From Planomicrobium sp. YIM 101495 (lineage in GTDB: Bacteria > Bacillota > Bacilli > Bacillales_A > Planococcaceae): a stretch of DNA of 64,000 nt. The stretch covers positions 1 through 64,000 of the forward strand of contig NZ_WLZW01000006.1 in NCBI RefSeq assembly GCF_009707665.1, in the 5' to 3' direction. Positions 1-8,992 of this stretch are shown here, piece by piece (the stretch's first letter is position 1; every line of letters begins with the position of its first letter). The translations under genes were made by a program, and so were the position numbers. The notes under the pieces were generated by a model. The model was not told where the DNA came from. It saw nothing but the letters and a program-made list of their open reading frames with translations, and made no database searches.

Positions 1-71
1 ACGGAAGTTAAGCTCTTTTGCGCCGATGGTAGTTGGGGGTCTCCCCCTGTGAGAGTAGGACGTCGCTAGGC
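1..71 (+). rRNA. rrf: 5S ribosomal RNA, 3' part
   Basis: The window opens inside a 5S rRNA gene. The last 71 bases carry the conserved 3' half, including the G-rich run paired with the CCCCC run near 37-47, and end at the closing helix near position 71. The 5' end lies outside the window. With guaB downstream this matches the rrnO position of Bacillus, between gyrA and guaB, so a 16S-23S-5S operon is expected upstream. The maturation enzyme RNase M5 is also encoded in this window (rnmV, 32529-33089). Confidence 0.93.
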
Positions 72-78
72 AAACAAA

Positions 79-117
79 AGACCGCAACCGGGTAGATTCC
101 GGTTGCGGTCTTTTTTT
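79..117 (+). terminator. rRNA operon terminator
   Basis: A perfect 14-bp GC-rich stem (79-92 with 99-112) with a 6-base loop is followed by a run of T to 117. It directly follows the 5S gene, so it is the intrinsic terminator of the upstream rRNA operon. Confidence 0.93.
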
Positions 118-211
118 GCATTGTTTCCAATAGGTGCCGGAGGAATCCTTTGAGACCACTTTCTTGTAACACCCGATACTTCCCTGTATTCTGAAAAATA
201 GGAGGCTGATC

Positions 212-691
212 ATGATGAAAAGTATTTACTCATTTGAAGTGAACAAAGCGAACGGTGAAACAGAAACGTTAGAGAAGTATGAAGGGCGCCCATTCCTTGT
301 TGTCAACACGGCAAGCAAGTGCGGGCTGACGCCTCAATTCAAGGAACTCCAAGAGCTATATGAAAGATACGGGAAAGAAGGTTTCGAGATCCTTGGCTTT
401 CCGTGTGCGCAATTCAATAACCAGGAGTTCGAAGATCAGAGCGAGACGATGGAGTTCTGTCAGCGCAACTATGGGGTGACGTTCCCGATGCATGAGAAAG
501 TCGATGTGAACGGAGAGCATGCACACCCGCTCTTTGCTCATTTGACGAAAAACCAAAATGATTCTTCCACGGAAGCGATCGAATGGAACTTTGCCAAGTT
601 CTTGATTGATGGAAAAGGCAACCTTGTCAAACGGTATGCTCCGGCGGTTTCGCCGAAAGAAATCGAAGAAGATATGAAGGAATTATTGTAA
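212..691 (+). CDS. bsaA: glutathione peroxidase family thiol peroxidase
   Basis: A 159-residue thioredoxin-fold peroxidase that reduces hydrogen or organic peroxides. In Firmicutes such cysteine-type enzymes usually use thioredoxin or bacillithiol-type reductants rather than glutathione. Visible motifs are TASKCGLT with peroxidatic Cys37, the GFPCAQF segment near 62-68 followed by the catalytic Gln71, and the WNFAKFL segment with Trp125 and Asn126. The usual Asn of the GFPCNQF motif is Ala here, a mild variation. The start ATG at 212 has a GGAGG box 6 bases upstream (a second ATG follows at once). It lies alone between the rRNA operon and guaB. It is not a normal member of this neighbourhood in B. 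subtilis, so it is probably a local insertion. Confidence 0.93.
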   Translation: MMKSIYSFEVNKANGETETLEKYEGRPFLVVNTASKCGLTPQFKELQELYERYGKEGFEILGFPCAQFNNQEFEDQSETMEFCQRNYGVTFPMHEKVDVNGEHAHPLFAHLTKNQNDSSTEAIEWNFAKFLIDGKGNLVKRYAPAVSPKEIEEDMKELL

Positions 692-773
692 GGGAACATT
701 CCGAATACTTTTTCTTCTTCAGGCATTCTTGACACTACTGACTGGCGCTGATAACCTTACAATAATATTTTAA

Positions 774-2261
<1,488 letters not shown>

Positions 2262-2271
2262 TAAAGGAATT

Positions 2272-2304
2272 GCACTTTTTCCGAAATGGAAAGAGTGCTT
2301 TTTT
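2272..2304 (+). terminator. guaB terminator
   Basis: An 11-bp stem (2272-2282 with 2288-2298, one G-U pair), a 5-base loop and six T residues, 10 bases after the guaB stop. Confidence 0.9.
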
Positions 2305-2379
2305 CATGTTTTCCTTTAACAGCTTTCATAATATGATAGAATAACATGGGGAAACTTATAGATGGAGGTAATTGATTCT

Positions 2380-3720
2380 GTGAAGAATGTGCTTAAGAAG
2401 ATAATGTTGCTGTTGATGATGACTTTAATGGTGAGTTCGATGTTGCCGACACAGACAAAGGCCGAGAGCTCGTTGAATATATTAGCGGATGCAGCGATTC
2501 TAGTCGATGCTGATACTGGTAAGATCTTATATGAACAAAATGCGGAAGCACCACTCGGAATCGCTTCCATGACGAAAATGATGAGTGAATATCTCTTGTT
2601 CGAAGCGATAGAAGAGGGACGGATCACTTGGGAGCAGGAATACAGCGTGACCGATTATACGTATGCTGTTTCACAGGACTTGCGCCTGAGCAACGTGCCC
2701 CTACGCAGAGATGGTAAGTATACGATCAAGGAATTGTACGAAGCGATGGCGATCTATTCAGCCAACGCTGCGACTATCGCAATTGCTGAAACAATTGCCG
2801 GGACGGAAACGGAATTTGTCCGCCTGATGAATGAAAAAGCGAAAGAACTAGGGTTGACGGATACGAAATTCGTTAACTCTACTGGATTGAATAACGCGGA
2901 TCTGAAAAATATGCATCCGGAAGGCACGGGTCCGACAGACGAGAACGTCATGCCGGCAAGCCAAGTTGCGAAATTGGCGAAAGTGCTATTGGAAGACTAC
3001 CCGCAAGTGCTTGAAACGACAAGTATCCCTTCCTTGCTCTTCCGTGAAGGGACTGCAGACGAAACAAAGATGGACAACTGGAACTTCATGCTTCCTGGCT
3101 TCATCTACGAATACGAAGGTGTCGACGGCTTGAAAACGGGAACGACCGACTTTGCAGGTCATGCGTTCACAGGTACGGCGAAACGCGGCGACACACGTCT
3201 GATCGCAGTTGTCATGAAAGCAGTCGATAGCGAAGGAGCAGGCTCCTACAAAGCGCGTTTTGACGCGACACGTGCGCTATTCGATTTCGGCTTTGGCCAG
3301 TTCACGACAGAAGAGGTATTAGCGACAGGCTATCAGTTCGAAGGCAATGAACAATTGCCGGTTACGAAAGGAAAAGAGAAACAAGTGGCAATTGCCGTCA
3401 ATGAACCAGTTTCGATGATGATTCGGACCAGCGAGAAAGATTCCTACATTCCCCAGCTTGAGCTGGATCAATCTTTGCTGAACGAAGATGGTGAGCTTGA
3501 AGCGCCGATCGAAGCAGGACAAGTCGTCGGTACGGTGAAACTGACGAAAGAAGATGGCACGGAATTGGGCTATCTTGATGAAGCACAATCGCCAATCCAA
3601 GTCGTAACGACAGAGGCAGTGGAGAAAGCAGGATGGTTCTCTCTATCACTGCAAGCAGTCGGTAGCTTCTTCTCGACTCTATGGGGTGGAGCAGTCGATT
3701 TTGTAAAAGGATTATTTTAA
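2380..3720 (+). CDS. dacA: D-alanyl-D-alanine carboxypeptidase (PBP5 family)
   Basis: Low-molecular-weight penicillin-binding protein that removes the terminal D-Ala from peptidoglycan stem peptides. I start it at GTG 2380 (446 residues), because GGAGGT at 2364-2369 sits 10 bases before it. The upstream in-frame ATG at 2362 overlaps that site. Residues 1-28 form a signal peptide (cleavage near TKA-ES). The three active-site motifs are SMTK (Ser63, Lys66), SAN (127-129) and KTG (252-254). The C-terminal domain ends in an amphipathic helix rich in Phe, Trp and Val, typical of PBP5 membrane anchoring. It is monocistronic and faces the minus-strand regulator across a shared terminator. Confidence 0.97.
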   Translation: MKNVLKKIMLLLMMTLMVSSMLPTQTKAESSLNILADAAILVDADTGKILYEQNAEAPLGIASMTKMMSEYLLFEAIEEGRITWEQEYSVTDYTYAVSQDLRLSNVPLRRDGKYTIKELYEAMAIYSANAATIAIAETIAGTETEFVRLMNEKAKELGLTDTKFVNSTGLNNADLKNMHPEGTGPTDENVMPASQVAKLAKVLLEDYPQVLETTSIPSLLFREGTADETKMDNWNFMLPGFIYEYEGVDGLKTGTTDFAGHAFTGTAKRGDTRLIAVVMKAVDSEGAGSYKARFDATRALFDFGFGQFTTEEVLATGYQFEGNEQLPVTKGKEKQVAIAVNEPVSMMIRTSEKDSYIPQLELDQSLLNEDGELEAPIEAGQVVGTVKLTKEDGTELGYLDEAQSPIQVVTTEAVEKAGWFSLSLQAVGSFFSTLWGGAVDFVKGLF

Positions 3721-3722
3721 TC

Positions 3723-3763
3723 AAAAGGCCAGCGGAAATCATTCATTTTCGCTGGCCTTTTTC
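3723..3763. terminator. bidirectional terminator between dacA and the MocR gene
   Basis: A long hairpin with arms AAAAGGCCAGCG and CGCTGGCCTTTTT, flanked by A-rich and T-rich tracts, lies between two convergent stop codons. It can serve dacA on the plus strand and the regulator on the minus strand. Confidence 0.88.
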
Positions 3764-5158
3764 TTATGCAGTTTTCCAGCATTGAAGGAGGAGGTGCGCG
3801 GCTTCTTCCATTTCATCCTTCTCCATCCCGCTGAAGCCGAGGACGACGCGGGGGAGCGTGGAAGGAGGGGCCCCGACGTAATAAGCGCTCATGCCGGCAA
3901 TGCGGATGCCGGCTTCCCGCGCGCGATCCACGAGCTCTTCTTCTGTCAATCCCATGTCGACTGTCAGCACGAGGTGCATCCCTGCCTGGCCACCTGATAG
4001 GGTGATGGAGTCACGGTAAGGAGCAAGCGCATCGATGAGCCAATCCCTTTTCTTTTCGTACAGCTTCCGCATCCGGTTCAAGTGCCGTGAGAAGTGCCCG
4101 TCTTTCATGAACCGTGCAACGAGCTGCTGATCGAACCGCGGGACCGAGGAAGAGTAATAGCGAAACGTTTCCTGATAGAAAGGCAACAACGACTTCGGCA
4201 AGACCATGTAGGCGATGCGTAATGACGGCATGAGCGACTTAGAGAAGGTGCTCAAGTAAATGACCCGGTCGCTGACATCGAGGCTCTGGAGGGCAGGGAT
4301 CGGCCGGCTCGTGTAGCGGAATTCACTATCGTAATCGTCTTCGATGATGTATCGGCCATTGTCGGCGACCGCCCAGTTGAGCAGCTGTGTCCGGCGCCTT
4401 GCGCTAAGTACTGCACCGGTTGGAAATTGGTGGGAAGGCGTGACATAAGCAATCTCGACTGGTGACGCTTCAAGCGCTTCGATCAGTAGTCCGTCGTCAT
4501 CGACAGGGAGCGGCACGGATTCCCGGTCGTGGTGATCGAAGATGCTGTGAGTGAGCGGGTAGCCGGGATTTTCATAGCCATAGACGATTTTGCGTCCGAA
4601 CAGGCGGATTAGGAGCGGCAGCAGCTGTTCGGTACCGGATCCGATGATGATCTGATCGGCGCTGCAAGTCACGCCGCGTGACTGGTATAAATACTGGCTG
4701 ATTTCAAAGCGCAGCGCTTCATCGCCTTGTGGGTGTCCGGATAGCAGAAGATCGCTGTTCGCTTCGTGGAAAACGTCTTTCGCAAGCTTCCGCCACGTTG
4801 TAAAAGGGAACGAGGCTCTGTCGATAGCTGCAGAGTTGAAATCAAATCGGTAAGTGATGGGCTCATCGTCCGGCTCCTCTACGGGCGCTGCTTCGATGTA
4901 TGCGAGTTTCTCGAGCGGCTGTGCATAAAATCCACGCCGTGCCCTGGACTCGATGAAGCCTTCTGCGACAAGCTGGTGGTAGGCGAATTCGACCGTCGTT
5001 TGGCTGATGGCCAGGAATTCCGCGAGTTTCCGTTTGCTTGGCAGTTTCGTGCCGACAGGGATGGTGCCATCGATGATCGCTTGTTTGATCGCTTCGTATA
5101 ACTGCTGATAAAGCGGCTGCGCGTCGTTCCGCTGTAACTGAAACATGAGCATGTCCAT
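3764..5158 (-). CDS. MocR-type GntR-family regulator with aminotransferase-like domain
   Basis: A 464-residue fusion regulator. Residues about 10-80 form a GntR winged helix (QPLYQQLYEAIKQAIIDG ... LPSKRKLAEFLAISQTT). Residues about 110-460 form a fold-type I aminotransferase domain that binds pyridoxal phosphate, with the candidate Schiff-base lysine in STFSKSLMPSLR. Known relatives are GabR, PdxR and TauR, which sense PLP or its adducts. In other Firmicutes pdxR is often divergent from pdxS-pdxT, and pdxS-pdxT normally occupy exactly this dacA-serS slot, so PdxR is a plausible identity. Here pdxS and pdxT are not next to it. Its upstream region has a TATAAT-like -10 (5222-5227) and a tandem direct repeat at 5264-5285, the usual MocR operator geometry. 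The family is sure; the regulon is not. Confidence 0.9.
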   Translation of the reverse strand: MDMLMFQLQRNDAQPLYQQLYEAIKQAIIDGTIPVGTKLPSKRKLAEFLAISQTTVEFAYHQLVAEGFIESRARRGFYAQPLEKLAYIEAAPVEEPDDEPITYRFDFNSAAIDRASFPFTTWRKLAKDVFHEANSDLLLSGHPQGDEALRFEISQYLYQSRGVTCSADQIIIGSGTEQLLPLLIRLFGRKIVYGYENPGYPLTHSIFDHHDRESVPLPVDDDGLLIEALEASPVEIAYVTPSHQFPTGAVLSARRRTQLLNWAVADNGRYIIEDDYDSEFRYTSRPIPALQSLDVSDRVIYLSTFSKSLMPSLRIAYMVLPKSLLPFYQETFRYYSSSVPRFDQQLVARFMKDGHFSRHLNRMRKLYEKKRDWLIDALAPYRDSITLSGGQAGMHLVLTVDMGLTEEELVDRAREAGIRIAGMSAYYVGAPPSTLPRVVLGFSGMEKDEMEEAAHLLLQCWKTA

Positions 5159-5263
5159 GTTGCATCCTCCTCTGATCTGGTTGGAAATGTGAAAATCGAA
5201 TCGAATGAAAAGTCACTTCCCATTATACTGGATTGTCGGATGGAACGGTGCACGGCAAACGGA

Positions 5264-5285
5264 TTGCAATGCGTTTTGCAATGCG
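5264..5285. promoter_or_regulatory. direct repeat, candidate MocR operator
   Basis: The 10-mer TTGCAATGCG occurs twice (5264-5273 and 5276-5285) with a 12-bp period, about 105 bp upstream of the MocR start and upstream of a minus-strand TATAAT (5222-5227). GabR and PdxR proteins bind direct repeats in divergent promoter regions. Assignment to this regulator is inference from position and geometry. Confidence 0.5.
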
Positions 5286-5396
5286 CCGTTCTTTTAAGGA
5301 GCAAAGGGAGGGAGGAGGGGATAAACCGCTTGTAACGGCTTCCTGTGGCGTTTACGCAATAGTTTTATCCAAGTGAAAAGAAAAAAGATGCAAGAG

Positions 5397-5427
5397 TTGA
5401 CGCAATTAATCACGATATTTTTATCTT
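5397..5427 (+). promoter_or_regulatory. promoter of the flavin reductase/dioxygenase unit
   Basis: A TTGACG -35 box at 5397-5402 is followed at 17-19 bp by an AT-rich -10 candidate (TTTATC at 5420 or TATCTT at 5422). The -10 lies inside the first MhqR-like palindrome, which fits repression by occlusion. The -10 is not a strong match. Confidence 0.45.
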
Positions 5428-5439
5428 GAATTAAAGATA
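5422..5439. promoter_or_regulatory. MhqR-like operator 1
   Basis: The 18-bp near-perfect palindrome TATCTTGAATTAAAGATA has one mismatched pair. It closely resembles the MhqR operator of B. subtilis (ATCTCGAATTCGAGAT type), which represses quinone-detoxifying genes including the dioxygenase mhqO. It overlaps the -10 region. Confidence 0.6.
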
Positions 5440-5463
5440 AATGTAAATTATTTTTTAACCACA

Positions 5464-5481
5464 TATCTCGAATTAAAGAAA
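5464..5481. promoter_or_regulatory. MhqR-like operator 2
   Basis: A second copy, TATCTCGAATTAAAGAAA, lies 42 bp (about four helical turns) after the first, between promoter and ribosome site. Its left arm matches the known MhqR half site better than copy 1; its right arm is degraded. Two phased operators support real regulation by an MhqR-type MarR repressor. Confidence 0.55.
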
Positions 5482-5516
5482 ATTGAAGCTAGATAAACCT
5501 AAAGGAGTTGGGCAAG

Positions 5517-5951
5517 GTGATCTCAATCGATCCGAAGCAAAATACGGAACGTGACAATTACAAGTTGTTGATCGGTTCAATCGTTCCGCGGCCGATTGCA
5601 TTGGTTACGACCCAATCCGAGGTGGGAGTCGTCAACGGCGCATCATTCAGTTACTTCAATATCGTGTCTTCCAATCCACCGATGGTCTCGCTTTCGATTC
5701 AGCGGCCAGAAGGGGAAGTGAAGGACACCGCACGAAACATTTATGATAGCGCAGAGTTCGTCGTGCATATCGTGGATGATCAAAACGTCGCGCAGATTAA
5801 TGAGACTGCAGCGTCTTTGCCATCGACCGAAAGCGAAGTGAAGGCGGCAGGACTAACGTACGTAGCGAGCATAGCGGTTTCCGCACCAGGAATCGAAGAA
5901 TCGAAAGTGCGCATGGAATGCCGGCTCGCTGGAACAAGTCATGGGGCTTGA
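5517..5951 (+). pseudogene. flavin reductase family protein, C-terminally truncated
   Basis: About 140 residues of an FMN-binding split-barrel flavin reductase (DIM6/NTAB type). The N-terminal IVPRPIALVTT and the SFSYFNIVSSNPPMVSLSI segment are typical of the flavin-binding part. Full-length relatives are about 200 residues. Homology stops at VRMECRL (about 5907-5927), after which seven unrelated residues lead to a stop. The best start is GTG 5517, with AAGGAG 9 bases upstream; the TTG at 5508 abuts that box. The break coincides with entry into a dioxygenase gene in another frame, so an internal deletion fused two neighbouring genes. A folded remnant might still be made, but the lost C-terminus normally completes the barrel. 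Confidence 0.82.
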
Positions 5952-6360
5952 GAAAGTGGGAGAAGAGGGCGATTTGGTCCGTTTCCGTTCATACGGCGAA
6001 ATCGGGAATGTCATCGATGTGAAGGCAACGCCACTCGGCCGCGGGCAGATGGGAGTCGGCACGGTGCACCATATCGCTTGGCGCGTAGAAGACGACCAAG
6101 ATCATCTGGAATGGCAAGAGCATGTCCGCAACCAAGGATACGGCGTGACGGAAGTGAAAGACCGCAATTACTTCAATGCCCTTTATTTCCGTGAACACGG
6201 GGAAATCTCGTTTGAAATCGCTACGGATCCTCCAGGCTTCTCACATGACGAAACAGTGGAAACGCTGGGTCAGCACTTGATGCTGCCAGAGCAGTACGAA
6301 TCCCGTCGCGAAGCACTGACCGCATCGCTCATCCCGATCGAAGTCCGGACGTTGACGTAA
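5929..6360 (+). pseudogene. ring-cleaving dioxygenase (MhqO/VOC family), C-terminal half only
   Basis: From LEQVMGLEKVGEEGD onward the +1 frame encodes the second half of a glyoxalase-fold ring-cleaving dioxygenase of the MhqO/LinE/PcpA type, normally about 310 residues. Recognisable parts are GTVHHIAWRVED (metal-ligand His near 6069), NYFNALYFREHGEISFEIATDPPGF (metal-ligand Glu in SFEIATD) and the family-typical end ESRREAL...PIEV. The whole N-terminal VOC module, with its half of the fold, is missing. An internal ATG at 5941 could start a 139-residue fragment but has no good ribosome site. It is in a different frame from the flavin reductase remnant it is joined to. Confidence 0.82.
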
Positions 6361-6382
6361 GGAAGCGGCTTCACCGCACATC

Positions 6383-6411
6383 TTGCAAAAACGCTCGAAT
6401 TATAGTAAAGT
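6383..6411 (+). promoter_or_regulatory. serS promoter
   Basis: TTGCAA (6383-6388) and TAAAGT (6406-6411) with a 17-bp spacer lie just before the T-box leader. The expected start site is near 6418. Confidence 0.55.
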
Positions 6412-6419
6412 ATGAGTAA

Positions 6420-6648
6420 TTTCAAAGAAGAAACGTTGATGGGACTAGTAAGGTGTCCGCTTTTCCGAAGAGAGCCGGTGGTTGGTGCGAACCGGTGAAG
6501 AGCAGCGCGTGAATCCACCCCGGAGTTGCATGGCGATAAGCCGATGCCGGTCTAGAGGCCGTTATGTAATGAAGAGGATTGGGCTTCTGCCTGATCAATC
6601 AGGGTGGCAACGCGGGTAGCTCTCGTCCCTTTTCCGGGGAGAGGGCTA
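6420..6648 (+). promoter_or_regulatory. T-box leader of serS (serine specifier)
   Basis: A classic T-box element that senses uncharged tRNA-Ser and lets transcription continue into serS. Stem I carries AGAGAG (near 6469) and the GGTTGGTGCGAACC apical arm. The specifier region GTGAATCCACC holds the serine codon TCC at 6514-6516. The conserved T-box AGGGTGGCAACGCGGG lies at 6601-6616; its TGGC bulge pairs with a tRNA 3' end GCCA. A terminator hairpin (about 6618-6648) ending in TATTTTTATTT lies before serS. Antiterminator and terminator compete in the usual way. Confidence 0.92.
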
Positions 6649-6697
6649 TTTTTATTTGCCTTTTTTTCATCGACATTTCAAGAGGAGGAACTCAACT

Positions 6698-7972
6698 ATG
6701 TTGGATATTCGGTTTGTACGAAACAATTTTGATGAAGTGAAACGAAAGCTTTCAAAGCGTGGAGAGGATATTTCCGTGCTCGATGATTTCGAGGCATTGG
6801 ATAAGAAACGCCGCGAGCTGATCGCACAGACAGAGACGTTGAAAGCGGAGCGCAACGACGCGTCCCAGCAAATCGCACAAATGAAACGCAACAAAGAAAA
6901 TGCAGACGAGGCGATTGCTAAAATGCGCCAGGTCGGCGACGATATCAAAGTCATCGATGACGAATTGCGCGAACTGGAAGAGCGCCTGGAGTACATCATG
7001 CTGCGTGTACCGAACATTCCGCACGACAGCGTGCCATTCGGTGATTCGGAAGATGATAACGAAGAGATCCGCCTATGGGGCGATAAACCGGCATTCGACT
7101 TCGAAGCGCAGCCGCACTGGGATTTGGCAACCGGTTTGAAGATCGTTGATTTTGAACGTGCCGCGAAAGTGACTGGCAGCCGTTTCGTCTTTTACCGCGG
7201 CCTCGGTGCACGTCTTGAGCGCGCATTGATCAATTTCATGATGGACCTTCACCAAGAGCACCACGGCTACGAAGAGATGATGCCGCCGTACTTGGTCAAC
7301 CGTGAAAGTTTAACAGGTACGGGCCAATTGCCGAAATTCGAGGAAGATGCATTCTTGATCGAAAAAGAAGATTACTTCTTGATCCCGACATCAGAAGTGC
7401 CAGTAACGAACTTCTACCGCGATGAAATCCTGCCAGGCGACCAATTGCCACAGGCGTTCGCTTCATACAGCATGAACTTCCGCTCAGAAGCGGGTTCTGC
7501 AGGCCGTGACACACGCGGATTGATCCGTCAGCACCAATTCAACAAAGTCGAGCTTGTGCGCTTCGTGAAGCCGGAAGACTCTTACGACGAGCTTGAAAAA
7601 CTGACAGGCCATGCAGAGAAAGTGCTTCAGCTTCTTGGATTGCCTTACCGTGTCTTGAAAATGTGTACAGCGGACCTTGGCTTCACAGCCGCGAAGAAAT
7701 ACGATATCGAAGTGTGGATCCCGAGCCAGGAAACGTACCGCGAAATTTCTTCATGCAGTAACTTCGAAGATTTCCAAGCACGCCGTGCGAACATCAAATT
7801 CCGCCGTGAAGCAGGCGGCAAGCCTGAATTCGTCCACACATTGAACGGCAGTGGCCTTGCGGTCGGCCGTACAGTTGCCGCTATCTTAGAGAATTACCAG
7901 CAGGAAGACGGCTCTGTTACTATTCCTGAGGTACTTCGTCCGTATATGGGCGGGAAAGAAGTCATTAGCTAA
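6698..7972 (+). CDS. serS: seryl-tRNA synthetase
   Basis: Class II synthetase that charges tRNA-Ser in the cytoplasm. The ATG at 6698 follows AAGAGGAGG and gives 424 residues starting [14 protein letters not shown], the normal family start. The longer reading frame from 6656 would run into the leader terminator. Residues about 28-100 form the antiparallel coiled-coil arm that contacts the long variable arm of tRNA-Ser. Motif 2 ([17 protein letters not shown]) and motif 3 ([16 protein letters not shown]) are intact. Expression is controlled by the T-box just upstream. It is followed by its own terminator. Confidence 0.98.
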   Translation: MLDIRFVRNNFDEVKRKLSKRGEDISVLDDFEALDKKRRELIAQTETLKAERNDASQQIAQMKRNKENADEAIAKMRQVGDDIKVIDDELRELEERLEYIMLRVPNIPHDSVPFGDSEDDNEEIRLWGDKPAFDFEAQPHWDLATGLKIVDFERAAKVTGSRFVFYRGLGARLERALINFMMDLHQEHHGYEEMMPPYLVNRESLTGTGQLPKFEEDAFLIEKEDYFLIPTSEVPVTNFYRDEILPGDQLPQAFASYSMNFRSEAGSAGRDTRGLIRQHQFNKVELVRFVKPEDSYDELEKLTGHAEKVLQLLGLPYRVLKMCTADLGFTAAKKYDIEVWIPSQETYREISSCSNFEDFQARRANIKFRREAGGKPEFVHTLNGSGLAVGRTVAAILENYQQEDGSVTIPEVLRPYMGGKEVIS

Positions 7973-8008
7973 GAGACGGACGACTTTTGAATCGGCAGTG
8001 GAACAAGG

Positions 8009-8052
8009 AAAAGCAACGCATGTCATCCAATCGATGACGGCGTTGCTTTTTG
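8009..8052 (+). terminator. serS terminator
   Basis: An 11-bp outer stem (AAAAGCAACGC with GCGTTGCTTTT) enclosing an inner GTCATC/GATGAC stem is followed by T residues. It lies 36 bases after the serS stop. Confidence 0.88.
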
Positions 8053-8103
8053 TTTATCATCAAATGGGTAAACAGAAGGAAAAGCGCTGAAAGGAGAACT
8101 TTC

Positions 8104-8961
8104 ATGGACACGCAGACATTCCGTTTCATCGAAACAAACGGCATTTCTTTGCATGTGGCAGAAGCAGGGCCCAAAGAAGGGAAACTAGTCGTCCTGCTGC
8201 ACGGATTTCCGGAATTCTGGTATGGTTGGCGGCATCAGATTTCAGATTTGGCAAACGCCGGCTACCGGGTCATAGCGCCCGACCAACGAGGCTACCATCT
8301 TAGTAGCAAACCGCAAGGAATCGAAGCGTATACGCTGGACATCTTGCGGGATGATATCGCCGGTTTGATTGCCCATTACGGCTGGGAGCAAGCGATTATC
8401 GTCGGTCATGATTGGGGCGGAGCGGTTGCCTGGCATCTTGCTGCGACGAAGCCTGATCTTGTCGAGAAGCTTATTGCTGTGAATATTCCGCATCCACGTA
8501 CGATGGGAAAAGTGATGGCGCGCAACCCGCTGCAATGGCTGAAAAGCTCGTATATGGCATTTTTTCAGCTGCCTACGGTCCCGGAGGAGCTATTGGCAGC
8601 CAATCACTTTGCTTACATGCAAACGGCCATGAAGGGCTCCGGAAAAGGGGCAAGCTTCACCGAAGAAGACATGAAGCAGTACCGGAAAGCATGGGCGCAG
8701 CCTGGTGCACTAACGGGTATGCTCAATTGGTACAGGGCACTTCGAAAAGGCAGCATGCAACAAACACCGCGAAAACTGATCGAACCACCCGTCAGAATCA
8801 TTTGGGGAGTGGGCGACCCATTCCTGTTGAAGAGCCTGGCGGTGGAAAGCCTCAAGTTCTGCGGGAATGGAGAAGGCATGTTCATAGGCAATGCGACACA
8901 TTGGGTGCAGCACGAGCAGCCCCGGATCGTCAACCGGCTCATCAAGGAATTCATCGAATAA
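8104..8961 (+). CDS. alpha/beta hydrolase, epoxide hydrolase/dehalogenase-like
   Basis: A 285-residue alpha/beta-hydrolase. The oxyanion motif HGFPEFWYGW lies at 33-42, and the nucleophile elbow GHDWGG uses Asp103 instead of Ser, which points to epoxide hydrolases, haloalkane dehalogenases or fluoroacetate dehalogenases. The acid is probably the Asp in GVGDPF (near 237) and the base the His in GNATHWVQHE (near 264). The HGFPEFWY signature is most common in soluble epoxide hydrolases. ATG 8104 is chosen because AAAGGAGA precedes it. It stands alone between serS and tadA, where B. subtilis has other genes, so it looks like an accessory insertion. The natural substrate cannot be told from sequence. 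Confidence 0.9.
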   Translation: MDTQTFRFIETNGISLHVAEAGPKEGKLVVLLHGFPEFWYGWRHQISDLANAGYRVIAPDQRGYHLSSKPQGIEAYTLDILRDDIAGLIAHYGWEQAIIVGHDWGGAVAWHLAATKPDLVEKLIAVNIPHPRTMGKVMARNPLQWLKSSYMAFFQLPTVPEELLAANHFAYMQTAMKGSGKGASFTEEDMKQYRKAWAQPGALTGMLNWYRALRKGSMQQTPRKLIEPPVRIIWGVGDPFLLKSLAVESLKFCGNGEGMFIGNATHWVQHEQPRIVNRLIKEFIE

Positions 8962-8992
8962 CAAAAGCGGGGGCTCAGTGCCCCCGCTTTTG
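8962..8992. terminator. convergent terminator of hydrolase gene and tadA
   Basis: An 11-bp perfect stem (AAAAGCGGGGG with CCCCCGCTTTT) around a 7-base loop. The right arm lies within the last codons of tadA on the minus strand, so this hairpin doubles as coding sequence for the tadA tail and as terminator for both genes. Confidence 0.9.

Noticed and set aside
5941-6360. A complete small VOC protein of 139 residues
   Set aside because: It lacks the N-terminal module found in all full-length relatives, has no ribosome site, and begins mid-fold at a junction with another gene, so I treat it as a fragment.
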